A DNA stretch of 46,637 nucleotides from Bacillota bacterium. GTDB lineage: Bacteria > Bacillota > Clostridia > Lachnospirales > Lachnospiraceae. The position numbers and the translations under genes are program-made. The stretch lies in the NCBI GenBank assembly GCA_029226935.1, contig JAQXYZ010000115.1:1-46637 (forward strand), given 5' to 3'. The notes under the pieces are model-generated. The model was not told the origin of the DNA. It saw only the letters and a list, made by a program, of their open reading frames with translations, and made no database searches. Positions 43,222 through 46,637 of the stretch are shown here, in pieces; within the stretch, counting starts at the first letter, position 1, and every line of letters starts with the position of its first letter.

Positions 43222-43527
43222 CTATGATTCTTCCAAATGTTTTATTATACTTGCTGCCATTCCCTGATCTGTCACTGCAACCGACGCCCGCATTTCCTTC
43301 CCAATCGCTTTTCCAAGAGCTTCCTTGGTCGTGTAAAAAAAGATTGGTATTTGATAAAAGTCACACATGTTGGTAAACATTTTCTTGGTATTATCAGAAG
43401 CATCGTTTCCTACTATTACCAGTGATGCTCTGCCTTCTTTGACTGCCTTTTCCGTAGAGAATTCACCGCTTACCAGATTTCTTCCTCTAGCCGCCAGTCC
43501 CAAAAGGGATAAAATTCTGTCATTCAT
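43222..43527 (-). CDS. ylxQ: L7Ae-family RNA-binding protein YlxQ
   Basis: Predicted kink-turn-binding protein of the L7Ae/L30e/S12e family. The 101-residue product has LLGLAARGRNLVSGEFS and ASLVIVGNDASDNTKKMF with the ribosomal L7Ae fold pattern, ending VTDQGMAASIIKHL. The ATG at 43527 overlaps the ylxR stop by eight bases. It is in the nusA-infB operon as in other Firmicutes. The exact target is not known. Confidence 0.9.
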   Translation of the reverse strand: MNDRILSLLGLAARGRNLVSGEFSTEKAVKEGRASLVIVGNDASDNTKKMFTNMCDFYQIPIFFYTTKEALGKAIGKEMRASVAVTDQGMAASIIKHLEES

Positions 43528-43789
43528 TAAGGGCATCAAACTCCTTTTCCAGATTGTCATAAACTTCATTTGGAATACTCATTTTAAAAGACCGTTCTAA
43601 TCCTTTATTTTTTCGTGCTTTTGTAAGGCATTCCTTTTCCTTGCAAAGATAAGCACCTCTTCCATTCTTTTTGCCGGTTACATCCAATACAATTTCATCC
43701 TCCGGTGTTTTCAGGACACGCATCATTTCTTTCTTGCTTTTCATTTCGCCGCATCCTACGCACTGTCTCATGGGGATTTTTTTTGCCAT
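43520..43789 (-). CDS. ylxR: YlxR/DUF448 nucleic-acid-binding protein
   Basis: Small (89 aa) protein with the family signature PMRQCVGCGEMKSKKEMMRV and GRGAYLCKEKECL near the centre. The paired Cys residues suggest a structural zinc site. In B. subtilis the homologue (RnpM) modulates RNase P, as reported recently. The ATG at 43789 follows AAGGGGGAA; TTG at 43792 is less likely. Confidence 0.92.
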   Translation of the reverse strand: MAKKIPMRQCVGCGEMKSKKEMMRVLKTPEDEIVLDVTGKKNGRGAYLCKEKECLTKARKNKGLERSFKMSIPNEVYDNLEKEFDALNE

Positions 43790-43801
43790 CAAAATTCCCC
43801 C

Positions 43802-44974
43802 TTATTCCTCTGTATTGGGAGCTGCTTCGTCACTGCCGTCTTCCACGTATTCATCGCCAGCAGCTTCTTCATATTCTTCCTCATACTCATCGTATTCATC
43901 ATACTCATCCATGTAATCTTCGTAGCGGAAGCCGGGAGCATCCTTTGCCTGTGTCTCACTCTTAATATCAATCTTGTAACCTGTAAGTCTTGCTGCCAGT
44001 CTTGCGTTCTGTCCTTCCTTACCGATTGCAAGTGAAAGCTGATAATCAGGAACAACTACTTTCGCTGTCTTTTCATCCGGGTCTGCAAACACTGCAACAA
44101 TCTTTGCAGGCGATAATGCATTCTGGATTAAATTACCGGGGTTCTCATCCCAATTGATAATATCAATCTTTTCACCTCGAAGTTCTTCCACAATGGAATT
44201 GACTCTCGCGCCATTTAATCCCACACATGCACCAACAGCATCCACATTCGGATTATTGGATCTGACTGCCATTTTGGTTCTGCTTCCTGCTTCTCTGGCA
44301 ATACTCATAATTTCTACAGTGCCATCCTTAATTTCAGTAACTTCTGCTTCAAACAGGCGTTTTACCAGTTCCGGATGAGTACGGCTCACTAAAATTCTGG
44401 GTCCCTTAGGTGTATTCTTCACTTCCAGGATATACACTTTGATTCGTTCCGTAGGTTTAAAGTGCTCTCCCTTTACCTGTTCACTTTCATTCAGAATTCC
44501 ATCTGCCTTTCCAAGATTAATACTGATATTCCTGCCGATATATCGCTGGACAATACCAGTCACGATATCCTTTTCTTTCTCAAAATACTGGTTATAAATA
44601 ACACTTCTTTCTTCTTCACGAATCTTCTGTAAGATTACATTTTTTGCATTCTGAGTGGCAATACGTCCAAACTCTTTCGATTTGATTTCCACATGGATGG
44701 TGTCACCTACTGCTGCATCAGATTTGATCTTTTGTGCATCCTCGAGTGAAATCTGCAGACAGTCATCCTCAACCTCTTCTACCACTTCCTTTTCCGCATA
44801 ACAAAGGAAATCACAGGTATCTCTGTCAATTTCAACCTTGATATTATCAGATTTGCCAAAATGGTTTTTGCAGGCTGTGAGCAATGAGTTTTCAATGGCT
44901 TCGAATAATGTCTCCTTGCTGATTTCCTTCTCCTTCTCCAAAATATCCAGTGCTTCCATTAATTCTTTGTTCAT
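43802..44974 (-). CDS. nusA: Transcription termination/antitermination protein NusA
   Basis: RNA-polymerase-bound elongation factor. An N-terminal domain (about 1-125; LFEAIENSLLTACKNHFG), an S1 domain (about 130-200; VTGIVQRYIGRNISINLGKADGIL) and two KH domains (about 225-345; GACVGLNGARVNSIVEELRGEKIDII and AIGKEGQNARLAARLTGYKIDI) are seen. The C-terminal 40 residues are an acidic, tyrosine-rich tail of repeated DEY units, with no AR domains. 390 aa. It precedes ylxR in the operon. Confidence 0.97.
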   Translation of the reverse strand: MNKELMEALDILEKEKEISKETLFEAIENSLLTACKNHFGKSDNIKVEIDRDTCDFLCYAEKEVVEEVEDDCLQISLEDAQKIKSDAAVGDTIHVEIKSKEFGRIATQNAKNVILQKIREEERSVIYNQYFEKEKDIVTGIVQRYIGRNISINLGKADGILNESEQVKGEHFKPTERIKVYILEVKNTPKGPRILVSRTHPELVKRLFEAEVTEIKDGTVEIMSIAREAGSRTKMAVRSNNPNVDAVGACVGLNGARVNSIVEELRGEKIDIINWDENPGNLIQNALSPAKIVAVFADPDEKTAKVVVPDYQLSLAIGKEGQNARLAARLTGYKIDIKSETQAKDAPGFRYEDYMDEYDEYDEYEEEYEEAAGDEYVEDGSDEAAPNTEE

Positions 44975-45007
44975 TTTCCCTTATCCCTTTCTGCCCGTAT
45001 TTCCGGA

Positions 45008-45484
45008 CTAAAAATCCAATGTCAGTTTAATTGTTGCAATCTCTTTTCTGTCAAATCTTATCTCTTCTGTCTCCTTTTCAGAAACAGTTTCTACCGTAAC
45101 AGTACCCTCATCAAATGCCTTTAATATTCCCGTGAAATCTTTGCTTCCGTTTATAGGCTTGTAGGTTTTTATATCTACCTCCTGCCCCAGACTTTTCTTA
45201 AGATGCTTATCCTTTTTCAGCTGACGTCCAAGCCCCGGAGAACTAACCTCCAGAATATAAGCGTCCTCAATAAAATCCGTTCTGTCAAGTTCATCAGACA
45301 ATGCCCTGCTGACTGCCTCACAGTCATCAATGCTAACTCCCTCTGCCTTGTCGATGTAACATCGAAGATACCAGTCACTGCCCTCCTTCACATACTCAAT
45401 GTCATAAATTTCCACATGATTGGCACCTGCAATCGGTTTTAAAAGTTCTTCCGTTCTCGCTTCATAATTTTCTTTTTTTGACAT
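45008..45484 (-). CDS. rimP: Ribosome maturation factor RimP
   Basis: 16S rRNA maturation factor of the 30S subunit. N-terminal alpha/beta domain (DIEYVKEGSDWYLRCYIDKAEGVSIDDCEAVSRAL-type region) and C-terminal SH3-like domain (EVSSPGLGRQLKKDKHL then FTGILKAFDEGTVTVE). The ATG at 45484 (158 aa) follows AGAGGTG; the frame is open to 45526 but without a site. It is the first gene of the nusA-infB operon. Confidence 0.95.
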   Translation of the reverse strand: MSKKENYEARTEELLKPIAGANHVEIYDIEYVKEGSDWYLRCYIDKAEGVSIDDCEAVSRALSDELDRTDFIEDAYILEVSSPGLGRQLKKDKHLKKSLGQEVDIKTYKPINGSKDFTGILKAFDEGTVTVETVSEKETEEIRFDRKEIATIKLTLDF

Positions 45485-45543
45485 CCATTCACCTCTGAAA
45501 AATCGCTGACTGTTCTCTACAATCACAACGCTTTCTTTTCCTT

Positions 45544-45572
45544 AAAAAAGAGTGGACCGACAAGTCCACTCT
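45544..45572 (-). terminator. Rho-independent terminator after the CPBP protease gene
   Basis: Minus strand: 9-bp stem AGAGTGGAC / GTCCACTCT, 6-base loop and a T tract (45544-45549). It starts 17 bases after the CPBP gene stop and 60 bases before rimP begins. Confidence 0.92.
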
Positions 45573-45588
45573 AGATTAGTAATTATCT

Positions 45589-46605
45589 TTAATTCTCCTG
45601 TATTGTAGCACCCTGCTTATCAAATTGCAAGAGACTTTCCCCATTTTTTTGCATTTCTTCTTTATGAAGCAGATATATCAATATCACTGCCAGCACAATA
45701 AAACCAATTCCTCCAATCAGCCCAACAGGTGATGGTCCCAGGAAAACATTATACGGGTTTTCAAGAGAAGTAAAATAAATTCCCACTCCGGAAAGTCCAT
45801 TTAACACTGCATGACCGATTACTGCCGGAAAACAGCTACCTGTTTTAATAGTTACATAAGATAATATAACTCCAATCACAGTACAAAAAATACACATGGC
45901 AAGAATTCCTGTAACCGGATACCCCTGATAGCCAATTCCATAATTATGTCCCATAGCTGTAAGCGGTGCATGCCAAAGCCCCCAGATAATGCCGTTAATT
46001 AGCAACGTAGGTATAATTTTAAAACGCTTCATCATTTTAGGGAGAAGATAGCCTCTCCATCCCCACTCCTCTCCGAAGCAGTTAATAAAATTAAGTAGCG
46101 GCGACAGAAAAATCCCAATCAAAATCTGCACTGCCATCATCTGCCTCATCTGCTCTGCAGAAGTGTCCATTTCAATTCCCTGTGCCTGTGCCTGTGCTTC
46201 AAAAAGTACCGCTGCATACCCCATATTTCCGTCAAACTGGCTCGGGAAAATCAGGAAATACAATACAGCACCCACAAAAATCAGTCCGGCAACCCCAAAC
46301 CATGCAATTGCATAATACTTCAAATTTCCCTTCAGTTTTAACGAAAGCATGGCATCACTTGCAATCAGTTTCTCACCGGTAAGCAATCGGGTAATCAGCG
46401 TACTGACAGCCGGCAGAAACATCACTGCTGCAACCAGTGCCTGTGCCAGATAAGCCTTGTTAATATCTGAACTTCCCACCATTGGCATGATGACAAATAT
46501 TTCTATCCCATAAGTAAGCACAAATGTAATCAGTAAAAATATAAAAATCCGCCTGGTATTAAGCTTTTTCTCGGAAATATCCTCTGCTTGATTAAAGATA
46601 TTCAT
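45589..46605 (-). CDS. CPBP-family intramembrane metalloprotease
   Basis: Integral membrane protein with about eight helices and the CPBP (Abi, CAAX-like) motifs EEWGWRGYL (EExxxR, about 180-186), WGLWHAP (FxxxH-type) and IGHAVLNGL. This family covers CAAX-type prenyl-protein proteases and bacteriocin self-immunity proteins. 338 aa. The ATG at 46605 follows AGGAGGAGAGG; the upstream neighbour is beyond the window. No bacteriocin gene was seen nearby, so the substrate stays unknown. Confidence 0.92.
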   Translation of the reverse strand: MNIFNQAEDISEKKLNTRRIFIFLLITFVLTYGIEIFVIMPMVGSSDINKAYLAQALVAAVMFLPAVSTLITRLLTGEKLIASDAMLSLKLKGNLKYYAIAWFGVAGLIFVGAVLYFLIFPSQFDGNMGYAAVLFEAQAQAQGIEMDTSAEQMRQMMAVQILIGIFLSPLLNFINCFGEEWGWRGYLLPKMMKRFKIIPTLLINGIIWGLWHAPLTAMGHNYGIGYQGYPVTGILAMCIFCTVIGVILSYVTIKTGSCFPAVIGHAVLNGLSGVGIYFTSLENPYNVFLGPSPVGLIGGIGFIVLAVILIYLLHKEEMQKNGESLLQFDKQGATIQEN

Positions 46606-46637
46606 ACCTCTCCTCCTGTCTCCCTCTTCATATTTCT

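Noticed and set aside
42600-43376. Plus-strand 258-codon frame with hydrophobic, Phe/Leu/Cys-rich product
   Set aside because: Antisense to the Lys/Glu-rich N-terminus of infB, which gives Phe/Leu-rich complements; it crosses the infB-ylxQ junction without a ribosome binding site.
43671-43916. Plus-strand frame ending in Ser-Ser-Tyr repeats
   Set aside because: It is the complement of the DEY-repeat tail of NusA, not a gene.

Overview
The window is a chromosomal segment from a spore-forming, low-to-moderate-GC Firmicute, most likely a member of the Lachnospiraceae (Clostridia). The evidence is the complete spoIIIAA-AH operon plus spoIVB, Clostridia-type housekeeping synteny, Gram-positive promoters and strong AGGAGG-type ribosome binding sites, and lipoproteins with classical lipoboxes. 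No tRNA, rRNA, CRISPR array, IS element or phage gene was seen. Nearly all genes lie on the minus strand. The exceptions are a membrane glycosyltransferase (5070-6797) and a lipoprotein asparaginase (32060-33181). Genus or species cannot be named from the sequence alone.

Layout, left to right. (1) 1-4949: eno, a secreted GH25 muramidase with cell-wall-binding repeats, secG and the N-terminal part of rnr (cut by the window edge). (2) 5070-11608: two convergent GT-C membrane glycosyltransferases whose ends overlap, then a GntR/YtrA-type regulator with an ABC ATPase and a DUF6449-like permease, preceded by a clear sigma-A promoter and a perfect inverted-repeat operator. (3) 11871-22374: spoIVB, recN, argR, nadK, tlyA, dxs, ispA, xseB, xseA, nusB and an Asp23-family gene. 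This matches the Bacillus subtilis yqhY-nusB-xseAB-ispA-dxs-tlyA-argR-recN-spoIVB cluster, but folD and spo0A are missing from their usual places and nadK is inserted. (4) 22484-26529: a transglutaminase-fold lipoprotein, prfC and deoB, sitting where accBC would be in B. subtilis. (5) 26656-31889: spoIIIAH to spoIIIAA, the feeding-tube complex of the engulfed forespore. (6) 32060-35731: a divergent lipoprotein asparaginase, pnp and rpsO. (7) 35865-36926: a secreted SH3-NlpC/P60 endopeptidase with a consensus promoter and a WalR-like box. (8) 37007-45484: ribF, truB, nrnA, rbfA, infB, ylxQ, ylxR, nusA and rimP, the transcription/translation operon. (9) 45589-46605: a CPBP membrane protease.

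The genes fall into a few working groups: RNA processing and decay (rnr, pnp, xseAB substrate DNA trimming, nrnA), translation (infB, rbfA, rimP, rpsO, truB, prfC, tlyA), isoprenoid precursor synthesis (dxs, ispA), mother cell-forespore communication (spoIIIA, spoIVB) and cell-envelope remodelling (GH25, NlpC/P60, the GT-C pair, lipoproteins). Many initiation codons are GTG or TTG or lie inside longer open frames; I placed them by ribosome binding site position.

I did not find a convincing wholly new system. The most interesting leads are regulatory and architectural: a jelly-roll-like extracellular domain inserted in a PMT-family glycosyltransferase, a WalR-like box in the NlpC/P60 leader, a possible spoIVB forespore promoter nested in the recN terminator, a terminator directly before rnr, and a lipoprotein gene abutting the prfC stop codon.
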